DNA of 5,711 bases from an archaeon. GTDB taxonomy: Archaea; Thermoproteota; Nitrososphaeria_A; Caldarchaeales; Wolframiiraptoraceae. The notes under the pieces were generated by a model. It worked only from the letters and a program-made list of their open reading frames with translations. It was not told where the DNA came from and searched no databases. The first letter of the stretch is position 1. Each line of letters begins with the position of its first letter. The translations under genes and the position numbers were made by a program. The DNA lies in the NCBI GenBank assembly GCA_029258815.1, contig JAPDJZ010000022.1:1-5711 (forward strand), read 5' to 3'. Below are positions 5,572-5,711 of the stretch, one piece after another.

Positions 5572-5711
5572 ATGAGCAAGCCTGCCGAGCTCGGCTCTTT
5601 AAAAGTTGGCCACAACGTGGTGATCGACGGGGAGCCTTGCAGAATTGTGGAGCTTGAGAAGAGCAAGCCGGGGAAGCACGGGGCCGCGAAGGTCAGGCTG
5701 GTGGCGATCGG
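5572..5711 (+). CDS. eif5A: Translation factor aIF5A (5' part)
   Basis: The ATG opens a frame of 46 codons that runs off the right edge. The protein begins with a short lead into the SH3-like N-terminal domain (LGSLKVGHNVVIDGEPCRIV) and carries the conserved hypusination loop SKPGKHGAAK at residues 31-40. Lys35 in PGKHG is the position that is converted to deoxyhypusine/hypusine in the archaeal and eukaryotic factor. aIF5A binds the ribosome and helps peptide-bond formation at stalling sequences such as proline runs. The C-terminal OB-fold domain lies outside the window. The gene is divergent from glnA across 116 bp. The start is the first ATG of the frame, and a TATA box lies about 30 nt upstream. 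Confidence 0.93.
   Translation, partial: MSKPAELGSLKVGHNVVIDGEPCRIVELEKSKPGKHGAAKVRLVAI

Overview
The window looks like a stretch of thermophilic archaeal chromosome, most likely from the Thermoproteota/TACK side. The start of an archaeal translation factor aIF5A lies at the right edge. Archaeal TATA boxes sit about 27-45 nt upstream of the start codons, several genes look leaderless, and AGG/AGA and ATA codons are common. The genes are archaeal-type iron-sulfur, MBL-fold and nitrogen-assimilation families. I cannot name a genus. No RNA gene, insertion sequence, CRISPR array or long repeat is visible, and there is no gene-free stretch longer than about 120 bases.

Layout. (1) 1-579, plus strand: the C-terminal 192 codons of a MinD/Mrp-like P-loop ATPase with an inserted ferredoxin domain. 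The window opens inside a 4Fe-4S motif. (2) 576-1427, minus: an MBL-fold hydrolase of the dihydropterin-synthase-like family (COG1237 type) with an N-terminal membrane segment. It converges on gene 1, and the two stop codons share the tetramer TTAA. (3) 1486-2433, minus: a radical SAM protein of the COG0731 type with a C-terminal winged-helix-like region. (4) 2544-4139, minus: a stand-alone FMN-binding glutamate synthase-like domain with an N-terminal four-cysteine motif. (5) 4226-5455, minus: a compact type I glutamine synthetase. (6) 5572 to the right edge, plus: aIF5A, N-terminal 46 codons only, including the hypusine site. It is divergent from glnA.

How the genes fit together. Genes 4 and 5 are a glnA/glutamate-synthase-like pair on one strand. 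They suggest ammonium assimilation, although the synthase-like protein lacks the glutamine amidotransferase domain and the usual 3Fe-4S cysteines. Each minus-strand gene appears to have its own TATA box. The two nitrogen genes have short leaders with GAGG ribosome sites, whereas the radical SAM and MBL genes, and probably aIF5A, look leaderless. The 116-bp glnA/aIF5A divergent region holds two perfect palindromes with the same AACGTT centre, one beside each TATA box. They are the best candidate for an unrecognised regulatory device here. Otherwise this looks like ordinary core chromosome; the less usual points are the form of the synthase-like protein, the membrane-anchored MBL enzyme and the orphan radical SAM protein.
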